DNA of 24,471 nt from an uncultured Eubacterium sp. Lineage in GTDB: Bacteria > Bacillota > Clostridia > Oscillospirales > Acutalibacteraceae. This document shows, piece after piece, positions 1 through 7,968 of the stretch. Position 1 is the stretch's first letter, and every line of letters starts with the position of its first letter. Below the pieces are notes generated by a model. The model did no database searches and was not told where the DNA came from. It worked only from the letters and a program-made list of their open reading frames with translations. Location: assembly GCA_902462495.1 (NCBI GenBank), contig CABQCC010000010.1:1-24471 (forward strand), written 5' to 3'. Both the position numbers and the translations under genes were made by a program.

Positions 1-1
1 G

Positions 2-1027
2 ATGAAGGTTATGGTTGCCTATATTTCATATATGCTTCTCGGTGTGACCTTCCCCGTTATGGACATTTCACTCAACAGTATGCTTCCTGTAATGACAAAC
101 GATATGGAGGAGCGAAATTTCCTTGCAATGCTAAAAAATTTTGCTTACGGTCTCGGCGGTGGACTCAACCTCATAGCTCCTATTGTTTTCGCAAAGTTTA
201 ACTCTTCCGTCAAGGGCTATAATATTATGAATCTGCTTGCTATGGGAATCATCCTTTCGTGCTCGCTCGGCGGAATCACGGGCATTCATCAGCGAGTCGA
301 ACCGCTCAAGGATGCCGGATATAAAGCAAAGGATGTTTTAAGAATCATTAAATTGAAGCCGATTATCGCTTTCTTCATCGTCGGACTCATTGTTCAGACT
401 GGACTTGCGTTCGTTGCAACGTCTAATCCATATTATGCAACGCACGCGCTCGGCTCGATCGGAAAGCTCACGATTATGAATACGGTCGCAATTGTCGGCG
501 GCCCCGTCTCATTGCTTGCCGTTCCGCTCGCGAAGAAGATTGGAAAGCGCAGGATTTATGTTTGCGGAATGATCGTCACGGCGATCGGTTGTCTCGTTCG
601 CCTTGTTGCGGTCAACGACAAAACGAGCGGCCTTGTCGCCGCCTGCGTCTCAAGCGTAATTTGCAGCTGCGGAACAAGCTTTGCACAGCTTTTGTATTAT
701 TCGATTCAGGCGGATAATATCGACTATGTGGACTACAAGCTCGGCCTGCGTGCTGAGGGCGTGATTGCCGCAGCGACCTCAATGATTACAAAAATCAGCA
801 ACGGAATAGGCGCAGCTTTTTCGCTTTACGTTCTTTCATGGACAGCAAACGGCGACGGCTCATACACAAAGTTAGGCCTCAGCCTTGCTGACGGCTTGAT
901 TCCGGGTATAGTGGTTTTTGTTGGTGCGATTGTATTCTTGTTGCTTTACAGAATCAACAATGAAGAGGCCGAAAAAATTCAGGCGGTGCTTTCGGAAAGA
1001 AGGGAGACGGCGGAAAATGAAACTTAA
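2..1027 (+). CDS. GPH-family sugar:cation symporter, 5' end missing
   Basis: Inner-membrane major-facilitator-type transporter of the glycoside-pentoside-hexuronide:cation symporter family, probably importing a rhamnose-containing glycoside or its product together with Na+ or H+. The 341 visible residues are mostly hydrophobic helices. The stretch around residues 5-45 (a helix with FPVMDIS, then ending in DMEERNFLAMLKNF) matches the conserved third-helix/loop region of the family, and PLAKKIGKRRIYV near residues 175-187 is a typical basic inter-helix loop. Family members are usually about 450-480 residues, so roughly the first 110 residues and three helices lie upstream of the window; the ATG at position 2 is probably internal. 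The stop overlaps the next gene, a GH78 rhamnosidase, by 11 bases, which indicates co-translation and points to the substrate. Family assignment is confident; substrate is inferred from the neighbour. Confidence 0.85.
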   Translation: MKVMVAYISYMLLGVTFPVMDISLNSMLPVMTNDMEERNFLAMLKNFAYGLGGGLNLIAPIVFAKFNSSVKGYNIMNLLAMGIILSCSLGGITGIHQRVEPLKDAGYKAKDVLRIIKLKPIIAFFIVGLIVQTGLAFVATSNPYYATHALGSIGKLTIMNTVAIVGGPVSLLAVPLAKKIGKRRIYVCGMIVTAIGCLVRLVAVNDKTSGLVAACVSSVICSCGTSFAQLLYYSIQADNIDYVDYKLGLRAEGVIAAATSMITKISNGIGAAFSLYVLSWTANGDGSYTKLGLSLADGLIPGIVVFVGAIVFLLLYRINNEEAEKIQAVLSERRETAENET

Positions 1028-3587
1028 AAATATCCGAATCGATGATCTGTGCGGTTTTGCCGTGACAGACAGTGAAAATCCGCGCTTCACTCTTGAAACC
1101 GAAAACGAGCTTGAAAACGCTTTTATTTCTTCATATTCCCTCAAGGTCAAAAGTGACGAAGCTGTCCTTTGGCAGACAGAAGAGCAAAGCTCTACTGTCG
1201 ACAATATCGTTTATGGCGGAAGAGCTCTTCTCCCGTGCACGGTTTATACGGTGGAAGCGACGGTTTGTGACAATTACGGAAACAAAGCCGAAAAAACGGT
1301 GGAGTTTGAAACGGGCTTTCTTTCCGGTGATTTTTCTGCGGAGTGGATAACGAAGCCGAACTATCACGTCGGTTTCAGAAAAAGCCCCATTCCGCTCGTC
1401 TTCAAACGTCAGTTTTTGCTTTCGGGTAAGGTGAAAAAAGCGCGGCTTTATTCAACCGCGTTCGGAATTTATTCTTTCACGCTTTGCGGAAAAGAGATTT
1501 CCGACGACCGCTTTGCTCCCGGTTTCACGAGCTTTGAAGACCGACTTCAATATCAGGTTTATGACATTGCGCCGTTTCTCGAAGAGAAAAACGAATTGGT
1601 TTTCACCGTTGCGGGCGGTTGGGCGGTCGGGATTTTCGGCCTGAATAGAAGTAATAAGCTCGGCGCCGACAGGCTCGCGCTCAAAGCACTTGTTCAAATC
1701 GAATATGACGATGGGCGAAAAGACGAAATTAAAACCGACGAAAGCTGGCTCGTCACCGCTGACGGGCCTGTCAGAGACGTGTCGTTTTATAACGGAGAGA
1801 TATTCGACGCAACGAAAACCTTGAGCAAGGCGATCTTTGAAAATGCCGAAAAAGAGAAGCCCCGTATTTCTCCGCGCCTCGTCGCATCATACGGAAAATT
1901 TGCAAAAATAATCGAAACGCTCGAACCGAAAGAGATTCAAAAAAGCCAAAACGGCTATATCTATGATTTTGGTCAAAACTGCGCCGGAGTTCTCGAACTT
2001 GAAATTAAAGGGAGAAAAGGGCAGAGGATAACCGCTCGACATGCGGAGGTTCTTTTGAACGGCGAGCTTTTTACAAAGCCGCTGCGTTCGGCGAAAGCAA
2101 AGCTTGAATATGTTTGCGGCGGAGAAGAAGAGACCTACTGCCCGAAATTTACCTTTATGGGTTTCCGTTATGCCGAGCTTTGCGGAATTGAGCCTGAAAA
2201 CGTCAAGGTCAGAATGAAGGTTATTTCCTCGATTGACGAGGAAACGGGAGACTTTTTCTGCTCCAACGAAAGCATTAACCGCCTTCAAAAGAATATCAGA
2301 TACAGCGGTTTTTCAAACTTCCTTGAGATCCCGACCGACTGTCCTCAGCGCGACGAAAGACTCGGCTGGACGGGCGACATCTCCGTTTTTGCTTCGACGG
2401 CGTGTTTCAACTTCAATATGAACCGCTTTCTTAGAAAGTGGCTTATTGATGTGAAAGCACAGCAGACAAAAGACGGAGGAATCCCCGTCGTTGTTCCTCG
2501 GGTCAAACATTTCGGCGGAACAAAGATTACGGCCGGCTGGTCCGACTGTGTTTTTCTTGTCCCGTGGGCGCTTTATCAAAACAGCGGGGACAAAACCATT
2601 CTTGAAAAGTTTTATCCGATGATGAAAAGATATCTTTCGGGAGTCGAAAAGAAAGCGGCGGCGTTTTCATCGGGGGAAAGGCGATACATTTGGTCGCACG
2701 GATTTTCTTACGGCGATTGGTGCGCTCCGAACGAAAATCAAAAGCAATGGATGGCAAAAAAGAAGTGGATTTCAACCGCATATTATGCCAACGATTGCGC
2801 CCTCGCATCAAAAATTGCGACCATTCTCGGTTTTGAAGAGGAGGCTAAGGCGTTTCAAGAAAAGCGAAAGCGCATCGAAAACGCATATCGGAACGTTTTT
2901 ACCGACAAAAAAGGAACGCTCAAAAACGAGTTTCAAACGGCCTATGTTTGCCCGCTGTATTTTGGAATGGTGAGCGGAGAGGAAAGAAAAAAATATGCTG
3001 AAAACCTTTTAAGACTCGTGAAAGAAGCCGATAATCATCTTTCCACCGGCTTCCTCGGAACACCATATCTCCTTTTCGCCCTTTCGGACAACGGATATAT
3101 AAATGAAGCATATGACCTTTTACTTCAGGACACCGTCCCGTCGTGGTTGTATGAAGTCAAAGCTGGAGGAACGTCAATTTGGGAGCGTTGGGACGCGCTT
3201 CGACCCGATGGAACCGTCAATCTCGGAAAAGATCCGGGAAGCGGTCTGATAAACGCTGTCGGCGGAGGAATGGTTTCTTTCAACCATTATGCGAACGGTG
3301 CAGTCGGCGATTGGTTATATAGGCGCGTCGCGGGACTCGAAGCGATTGAGCCGGGCTACAAAAAATTTAAGGTTGCACCCCTCGTCGGAGGCGGACTCAC
3401 GAGCGTGTCATGTTTCAAAAAGCTTTCGAGCGGAACTATCAGAATCAATTGGAATTTTGAAAACGGCGTTTTTGTCCTCTCGATTAATGTTCCGTTTAAC
3501 ACGAGCGCTGTCATCACGCTGCCCGACGGCGAAATGCACGAGGTTCAAAGCGGAAAGTACAGCTTTAAAACAGATTTAAAAATATAA
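1017..3587 (+). CDS. Alpha-L-rhamnosidase, GH78
   Basis: Hydrolyses terminal alpha-L-rhamnose from rhamnosides (plant flavonoid glycosides, pectic rhamnogalacturonan fragments) by an inverting mechanism. The 856-residue protein is of normal length for the family. The signature PTDCPQRDERLGWTGD occupies residues 439-454, in the (alpha/alpha)6 barrel and containing the proposed general acid Glu447; a second conserved acidic motif, GGTSIWERWDAL, has Glu723 and fits the catalytic base. N-terminal beta-sandwich domains precede the barrel and a C-terminal beta domain (from about residue 780) follows, as in PF08531/PF05592/PF17389/PF17390 proteins. No signal peptide is visible, so it is probably cytoplasmic and acts on imported substrate. 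The ATG at 1017 is chosen because AGGGAG lies 10 bases upstream; an in-frame start at 918 would read far into the transporter gene. It overlaps the transporter stop and is followed by a strong terminator. Confidence 0.93.
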   Translation: MKLKNIRIDDLCGFAVTDSENPRFTLETENELENAFISSYSLKVKSDEAVLWQTEEQSSTVDNIVYGGRALLPCTVYTVEATVCDNYGNKAEKTVEFETGFLSGDFSAEWITKPNYHVGFRKSPIPLVFKRQFLLSGKVKKARLYSTAFGIYSFTLCGKEISDDRFAPGFTSFEDRLQYQVYDIAPFLEEKNELVFTVAGGWAVGIFGLNRSNKLGADRLALKALVQIEYDDGRKDEIKTDESWLVTADGPVRDVSFYNGEIFDATKTLSKAIFENAEKEKPRISPRLVASYGKFAKIIETLEPKEIQKSQNGYIYDFGQNCAGVLELEIKGRKGQRITARHAEVLLNGELFTKPLRSAKAKLEYVCGGEEETYCPKFTFMGFRYAELCGIEPENVKVRMKVISSIDEETGDFFCSNESINRLQKNIRYSGFSNFLEIPTDCPQRDERLGWTGDISVFASTACFNFNMNRFLRKWLIDVKAQQTKDGGIPVVVPRVKHFGGTKITAGWSDCVFLVPWALYQNSGDKTILEKFYPMMKRYLSGVEKKAAAFSSGERRYIWSHGFSYGDWCAPNENQKQWMAKKKWISTAYYANDCALASKIATILGFEEEAKAFQEKRKRIENAYRNVFTDKKGTLKNEFQTAYVCPLYFGMVSGEERKKYAENLLRLVKEADNHLSTGFLGTPYLLFALSDNGYINEAYDLLLQDTVPSWLYEVKAGGTSIWERWDALRPDGTVNLGKDPGSGLINAVGGGMVSFNHYANGAVGDWLYRRVAGLEAIEPGYKKFKVAPLVGGGLTSVSCFKKLSSGTIRINWNFENGVFVLSINVPFNTSAVITLPDGEMHEVQSGKYSFKTDLKI

Positions 3588-3603
3588 GATAACCAAACTG
3601 CTT

Positions 3604-3650
3604 AATGCCGCCTCAATCGGTTCTTCGACTGAGACGGCATTGCTTTTGTT
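3604..3650. terminator. Hairpin terminator between convergent genes
   Basis: Arms AATGCCG(c)CTCA(a)TCG and CGA(c)TGAG(a)CGGCATT enclose the loop GTTCTT, with only two mismatches, followed by the T-rich GCTTTTGTTAT. It lies 17 bases after the rhamnosidase stop and before the 3' end of the convergent helicase gene, so it may stop transcription from both sides. The rest of 3651-3767 shows nothing clear. Confidence 0.75.
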
Positions 3651-3767
3651 ATATGCCGGCGTTTTGGGAAGTATTGCGTGTTATCGGGCGCAAGCAACCG
3701 GCAGGTGCTTAAAATTTCGAACTATCACTGCGCGTCATTCATATTGAAGCAGAATTGAAAATGCATT

Positions 3768-6500
3768 TTACGAAAGACTATTTATCTTTTGTCGCAATAT
3801 TTCCTTTTCACCGCTTCCGTTTGTCGCGAATCTGATATAAGGTATTCCGTATTTGTCCAGGATATCATTTTTCATTTTGTCGCGCTCAAACTGTTTTGTG
3901 CCATGTCGGTGAAATGAATAACCGTCAACTTCGACTGCTAAAAACGCTTGCTTTGAGATTTTGTTGAATATCAGAAAGTCAAGGTGCGTTGAGCTGTTCA
4001 TTGCATATCGACATTCGTCATCATTTAGCAACCGAGGGTCTCTTATGAGCATCTTCAGCGGCTGATGACAGATAACAGCGAGATCATTTCTTTCGCTTTC
4101 GGTCAGAACTTCTGTTATGAGTGCATACATGAGATTTTCAGAATCATAAGAGGAAACTCTTTTGTGCTTCTTTAGGTAATCCTGTCGTGCCTGCGTGTAT
4201 TGACTGTAGAGATAATCAAATACTGAATACAATGCGCTGTTGCTGACTGAACAGTTTTGGTATTCAATGTATTCGATAAGATCGCGGATGTTCTGCCCGT
4301 CTCCTTGGTAATTACCGGATGTTATCAGCACAAGCTGCTTTTTAGCTCTTGATACCGCAACATTGAGAAGATAGGGATTGTCCGTGAAGTCGGTTATTTT
4401 ATCATCTACGGTAGTCATTATTATTGTATCTTTTTCGCGTCCTTGAAACTTATGAACCGTAGCTACCGTGATGTCGCTGCTTGGAAGCTGTTCTTTTATC
4501 GTGTTGATTTGATCGTTATACGGCGCGATTATTCCTATTTTGTTTGGCTCCGAGTTGATTTTCGGTAATATTTCTTTAGTCAGAATATCTATCTGCCGTT
4601 GGTTCATATGTCCCCTTGAGTGATTGCCGACGGAGGTTTTCACAACGGAAAGAACATTTGATTCTCCGCAATCGTTTGTCATAATTATTAAATTGCCGTT
4701 ATAGAACTTCTGGTTGCAGAAATTTATTATTTTCGGGTGACACCTGTAGTGCTCACGAAGAAGAGTTCTCGGAATATCAGGAATAACTTTGCAAAGCGAT
4801 GAAAGAAAACTGTTATTTGCAAAATTATAACTGAGGGAGAGATCAAAAGAGCGGAATATTGCATCTGCAATTTTTCGGTCGCCATCGGTTATGACATTTG
4901 GCAGTTGCTTGGAATCCCCAACTATTACTGCGTGTCCTGCGTTTGAAAGCGCCAATGCGCCCGTGGGAATATCGACCTGAGAAGCTTCGTCCATTATTGC
5001 ATAATCAAATTTAGCCTTGCGGTACAAACTGTTTCTGGATGAAAATGTAGTGCTGAGTACCACCGGATATTCAAATTGAAATTCACAAGACCTTTTCCAA
5101 AGATCTTCTTCGGTGAAAATCGGACGACTTTCATTTTTTGAATATTTAATGTACAGCCGATGCTTAAAGTATTGCATTGATTTTGCTTGCATATCGTTCA
5201 AAAGCTGCTGCGCATTTATGCTTTTTAATGAGCTTTTTGCAAAACTGATTTTTCTTTGCAGCTCTTCTTCTTTGGCTCTGTAAAAAAGTGCATGAAGTGC
5301 TGATATTATATGCTCGGGCTTGTTTTTATAAAAATCCCACTTGCACATTCCGTACTTGAATCTGCTTTTCAGCTTGAAAAAGAAAGAAACACTTTTTTCG
5401 CTGTCTGCATACCTTTGACATCTTTCCCATAGTTTGAGGATATCGGAGGAATTGACGGTTTTGCGCATTATTATTTTTGTGCGATCCGGCAGATCTGTTT
5501 CCGTAATGTATTTCTCAAAGTGGCGTTGCTCAAGAATAATCTGATTGAGTTCCTGCTTTGTTTTTGCAAGCTCCGACTGTAAATCAAAAACACGAACAAG
5601 CTGTTCGGAAAGTGTCTTTATTTCTTCAACAAATTCCGGACTTTCCGCCTCGGCAGAAAACCAGCTACTGAAGTCGGGATATAAATCTGTTTGGGAGGTC
5701 AGAAATTTAGTTTTATTTGATGATCTGCCGAGTGATGCTATAATAAAATCAAGTCCGTATTCAGAAAACTTTTCGTATATATTCTGTATTGCCGAATTGT
5801 TATTGGATACGACTTGTACTGTTTTGCCGGCGATGACGATGTTAGCGATAATATTCAGAATCGTTTGAGTCTTTCCGGTTCCGGGAGGACCTTCAATAAC
5901 ACTGAGCTTATTCTCTAAAGCATTTTTTACGGCATTGAATTGGCTCGCGTTGCAACCAAACGGAAAAATAAGATATGGAAGTTTTACCGAAATTTCGCCA
6001 TAAAGATCGGGATTTAAGTAAACTGCCAATGCGGATGTTTCGTCGATAAAATCTATTCCTTCATATTGCAACGGTAAAAGTTTTTCACCGTTTTCTGTTT
6101 TCAGATTACAGAGTTCTGCCGATCTTTGCAGATAGTTGAAAACATTTTTTGCAGCCTCATTATCAAAAACAGACTTTTCTATTTGCAGATCCTCTTCCGC
6201 ATAGTCACGCGCGGAGCCGTTTTCGAAGCATATGTGCCAATAGCGTCGGTTGATGTCCGCAAAAACATAGATAGCGCGTATATTCCAAAGCGCAGTTCCG
6301 TTATGCGATAAATGGTAGTTAGATGGATCGAGAACAACAGGTTCTTTCAGCCAATGAACATTTTTCGGGTTATATGAATATGTCTTTTGATTCTTGAATG
6401 TTATTTCGTATTTTTGGGTTGTGGCATTGTACTTCAGCTCGATAATATCTTCCGTAATTATCCGCCCGTTGGCGATTATCATTTGCCTGTTTGAGTTCAC
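3768..6500 (-). CDS. Superfamily 1 (UPF1/COG1112-like) helicase with C-terminal DUF2726-like nuclease domain
   Basis: ATP-dependent nucleic-acid helicase fused to a probable nuclease. Walker A GPPGTGKT is near residue 204, the DEAS motif II near 503, followed by GDSKQLP, HYRCHPKIINFCN, a KFQGREKDTII motif and NVAVSRAKKQL, which is the motif order of UPF1-like SF1B helicases. A charged, coiled-coil-like insertion lies between motifs I and II. The last 55 residues (EVDGYSFHRHGTKQFERDKMKNDIL, then YGIPYIRF, split here for reading) resemble the DUF2726/Vsr-like PD-(D/E)XK fold. Length is about 910 residues. I prefer the GTG at 6500 because AGGTGGTGA stands at ideal distance; the GTG codons at 6512 and 6509 fall inside that ribosome binding site. 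The gene stands alone beside the tRNA. Such helicase-nucleases occur in defence islands, but DNA repair is equally possible. Confidence 0.85.
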   Translation of the reverse strand: MNSNRQMIIANGRIITEDIIELKYNATTQKYEITFKNQKTYSYNPKNVHWLKEPVVLDPSNYHLSHNGTALWNIRAIYVFADINRRYWHICFENGSARDYAEEDLQIEKSVFDNEAAKNVFNYLQRSAELCNLKTENGEKLLPLQYEGIDFIDETSALAVYLNPDLYGEISVKLPYLIFPFGCNASQFNAVKNALENKLSVIEGPPGTGKTQTILNIIANIVIAGKTVQVVSNNNSAIQNIYEKFSEYGLDFIIASLGRSSNKTKFLTSQTDLYPDFSSWFSAEAESPEFVEEIKTLSEQLVRVFDLQSELAKTKQELNQIILEQRHFEKYITETDLPDRTKIIMRKTVNSSDILKLWERCQRYADSEKSVSFFFKLKSRFKYGMCKWDFYKNKPEHIISALHALFYRAKEEELQRKISFAKSSLKSINAQQLLNDMQAKSMQYFKHRLYIKYSKNESRPIFTEEDLWKRSCEFQFEYPVVLSTTFSSRNSLYRKAKFDYAIMDEASQVDIPTGALALSNAGHAVIVGDSKQLPNVITDGDRKIADAIFRSFDLSLSYNFANNSFLSSLCKVIPDIPRTLLREHYRCHPKIINFCNQKFYNGNLIIMTNDCGESNVLSVVKTSVGNHSRGHMNQRQIDILTKEILPKINSEPNKIGIIAPYNDQINTIKEQLPSSDITVATVHKFQGREKDTIIMTTVDDKITDFTDNPYLLNVAVSRAKKQLVLITSGNYQGDGQNIRDLIEYIEYQNCSVSNSALYSVFDYLYSQYTQARQDYLKKHKRVSSYDSENLMYALITEVLTESERNDLAVICHQPLKMLIRDPRLLNDDECRYAMNSSTHLDFLIFNKISKQAFLAVEVDGYSFHRHGTKQFERDKMKNDILDKYGIPYIRFATNGSGEKEILRQKINSLS

Positions 6501-6590
6501 GCGTTTCACCACCTGTATTTAAATATCTGCGAAATAATTATATATCAATCTTGTTGAATTTGAAATAACTTTTGTTAATAAAATGAAGAA

Positions 6591-6626
6591 AAGCCTTCAC
6601 GATTATCAAAACCGTGAAGGCTTTTT
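6591..6626. terminator. Terminator 3' of tRNA-Ser
   Basis: A perfect 11-bp stem, AAGCCTTCACG and CGTGAAGGCTT, with an 11-base loop and a T-run on the plus strand (TTTTTT); the minus strand also continues TTTTCTTC. It begins three bases after the encoded CCA end of the minus-strand tRNA, so it most likely ends that transcript and also shields the helicase promoter region. Confidence 0.75.
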
Positions 6627-6717
6627 TGGCGGACAGGGTGGGATTCGAACCCACGAGCCGCTTGCGCGACTACCTGATTTCGAGTGCGCCCCGTTATGAC
6701 CACTTCGATACGTCTCC
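6627..6717 (-). tRNA. Chimeric tRNA-Ser(CGA), probable attachment junction
   Basis: A 91-base class II tRNA including encoded CCA. The loop CTCGAAA gives anticodon CGA (reads UCG). The D arm (TCG/CGG), the long variable arm (GTCGC-GCAA-GCGGC) and the T arm (GTGGG-TTCGAAT-CCCAC) are all good. The two stems that join 5' and 3' halves are not: the acceptor is GGAGACG against CCTGTCC, with G-G and C-C mismatches, and the anticodon stem is GCGCA against TCAGG, with only two of five pairs. Each half would pair perfectly with a different partner (CGTCTCC and TGCGC; GGACAGG and CCTGA). So the halves come from two serine tRNAs, joined in or next to the shared nine bases ACTCGAAAT (plus strand 6677-6685). 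It is probably not a working tRNA as it stands. Confidence 0.85.
6677..6685. other. Predicted att crossover core (attL) in the tRNA anticodon loop
   Basis: ATTTCGAGT on the plus strand (ACTCGAAAT on the tRNA strand) is the longest stretch that would be shared by the two reconstructed parent tRNAs, because both need A31 and T39 around the loop CTCGAAA. Anticodon-loop crossovers are a known sublocation for tRNA-targeting integrases. The position is inferred from stem mismatches only; the reciprocal junction and the integrase are outside the window. Confidence 0.6.
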
Positions 6718-7161
6718 GGGTATGTCAAACACGGTAAAAACACTTGAAAGTCAAAAAATATTGAAAAAACAAAATGTTAGAACAGCGTGTTAGAACAACA
6801 AAATATTTAGTTAATTGAATTTACGAAAACCCTTGAAAATAAGGGAAATGTGGCGGATGAAAAATCCTAAGTAGCAGAGAATTTCGAGTCTTATATGCAA
6901 GTGTCGGTTTGATGATTTTCAAAGGCTACTTTTGGTAGATAAATATTTGCTCTTAAAGCCTTGATATTAAAGGCTTTTCGGCATTTTCCGACTAAATGCC
7001 CGGAAAATACGGTAGAGTTCGAATAAAAGCCGATTTTTCCGCTTTTCGCAAGAACTGAGGCGTTTTCGCAAGAACTGAGGAAAGAACTAAGGCAAAATAA
7101 TACAAAACGGCAACACACAGGTACGCCTTCACCGACAAAAAATTTTAAGAGGTGTATTGCT
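6718..7161. other. Element left end, no gene, short repeats
   Basis: About 440 AT-rich bases without a convincing coding frame. It holds two direct TGTTAGAACA copies (6775-6784 and 6788-6797), a small hairpin CCCTT/AAGGG (6830-6845), a hairpin AAAGCCTT/AAGGCTTT (6955-6977), and two 18-bp direct repeats at 7043-7080. The layout of paired short repeats just inside a tRNA junction suits arm-type binding sites for an integrase or excisionase. AAGAGGTG at 7147-7154 is the ribosome binding site for the next gene. Confidence 0.5.
7043..7093. repeat. Tandem direct repeats near attL
   Basis: TTTTCGCAAGAACTGAGG occurs at 7043-7060 and again at 7063-7080, a 20-base spacing, and a shortened third unit AAAGAACTAAGG follows at 7081-7092. 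About two helical turns separate the copies, so a protein could bind both on the same DNA face. Candidates are the helix-turn-helix protein encoded 80 bases downstream or the element's integrase/excisionase. Confidence 0.7.
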
Positions 7162-7749
7162 ATGAATGAAACCGCAATCAACTGGGATTCTGTTCCCGAA
7201 ATCATAACCAAAGACCAACTTTATAGAATTTGCCATATCAGCAAATCCACGGCTTTGTATTTGCTTCGCAGCGGCAAGATACCGTGCGAATATAACAGCA
7301 AGAAAACACGATGTTACAAAATCAAAAAAGAAGATGTAATCAAATATCTTGAAAATCGAAAAGTTTTTCCAGAAGCATATTCCGCACCGGCAGGCTGGTA
7401 TAGCGGAAATTACACAATAAAATTGGAAACAAAAATTCCCGAAAGTGCTCTTAAAAATATGCGGCAATATTATACGGAAATGCTTGCGCAATATCCCGAT
7501 GTGATAACCGCAACGCAAGTGTCAATAATTATCGGCTACGGTAAAACAACCGTCAATAATTGGTGCAATAAAGGGTACATTAAATCATTTAAGAGAAACA
7601 ACGCAAACCATATACCGAAAGTTTATTTAATCGAATTTCTATGCTCAAAATATTTTCGTACCATCACCCGAAAATCCAAGTGGCATATCGGAACATTGCG
7701 ACAGTTTTCAGTTTGGCTAACGGTAAATGGGTTGGACAATAAAAAGTGA
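7162..7749 (+). CDS. Double helix-turn-helix (excisionase/MerR-like) DNA-binding protein
   Basis: A 195-residue protein with two separate HTH_17-type domains. The first (about residues 14-65) reads ITKDQLYRICHISKSTALYL, then a RSGKIP turn and a YKIKKEDVIKYL wing. The second (about 110-162) reads YPDVITATQVSIIIGYGKTT, then CNKGYIKSF and IPKVYLIEFL. The second domain closely resembles the 75-residue HTH protein at 21755, which starts its own domain with YPDIVTVAQL and ends IPKVNVINYV, so the two are homologous. Role is likely DNA binding near the element end: excision control, or repression of neighbouring genes. Start is supported by AAGAGGTG eight bases upstream. No exact family name is recognised. 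Confidence 0.75.
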   Translation: MNETAINWDSVPEIITKDQLYRICHISKSTALYLLRSGKIPCEYNSKKTRCYKIKKEDVIKYLENRKVFPEAYSAPAGWYSGNYTIKLETKIPESALKNMRQYYTEMLAQYPDVITATQVSIIIGYGKTTVNNWCNKGYIKSFKRNNANHIPKVYLIEFLCSKYFRTITRKSKWHIGTLRQFSVWLTVNGLDNKK

Positions 7750-7758
7750 ATTTTCACT
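7745..7758. promoter_or_regulatory. Operator-like palindrome AGTGAA-TT-TTCACT
   Basis: A 14-base inverted repeat spanning the stop codon of the double-HTH gene. A near-identical palindrome, AGTGAATATTCACT, lies at 8542-8555 just upstream of the promoter of the AlbA_2 gene. Two copies in the same short region suggest a shared regulator site. Confidence 0.4.
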
Positions 7759-7781
7759 ATTCGTTCGTTGCTCAAATGCAA

Positions 7782-7809
7782 ATCAAACGAATATAACGAA
7801 CATAACGAA
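7782..7809. repeat. 28-bp direct repeat, copy 1
   Basis: The segment begins ATCAAACGAATATAACGAAC and ends ATAACGAA. It is identical to 8361-8388 and flanks tnpV together with that copy. Internally it is made of three nine-base steps that each contain AACGAA (CAAACGAAT, ATAACGAAC, ATAACGAA), an iteron-like build. Further AACGAA or TTCGTT words are scattered around both copies. Confidence 0.85.
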
Positions 7810-7932
7810 AAATCCGAAATGTACATTATTCGTTGTAAAAAGTGGCACTGGCATCAATTACTCGTTGTAATTTTTGGCACGAGCATATAATTTACAAATT
7901 TATAAATCGCACATTCGCAAAAGAAAATCTCT

Positions 7933-7961
7933 TTTGATACAATTTGAGTATCAAAGGAGGT
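7933..7961 (+). promoter_or_regulatory. Hairpin overlapping tnpV ribosome binding site
   Basis: TTTGATAC (7933-7940) and GTATCAAA (7948-7955) form a perfect eight-pair stem with the loop AATTTGA; a G-T and a C-G pair can extend it to 7931-7957. The right arm runs into the Shine-Dalgarno sequence AAAGGAGG (7953-7960) of tnpV, so folding would hide part of it. It may equally be a protein-binding operator. Its GTATCAA/TTGATAC core recurs in the palindrome at 8464-8490. Confidence 0.5.
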
Positions 7962-7968
7962 TTTTACT

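Noticed and set aside
2..1027. ATG at position 2 as the true start of the transporter
   Set aside because: The protein would lack about the first three helices of the family; the start most likely lies before the window.
1887..2288. Minus-strand 133-residue open frame within the rhamnosidase gene
   Set aside because: Antisense shadow of a well-supported GH78 gene; no start signal or recognisable protein.
6627..6717. Ordinary functional tRNA-Ser
   Set aside because: Only two of five anticodon-stem pairs form and the acceptor stem has two mismatches, too many for a normal tRNA.
7043..7093. CRISPR array
   Set aside because: Only two full repeats with a two-base gap, no spacers and no cas genes.
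7129..7518. Minus-strand 129-residue open frame over the double-HTH gene
   Set aside because: Antisense to a gene with clear HTH motifs and a good ribosome binding site; cysteine/phenylalanine-rich composition typical of a shadow frame.
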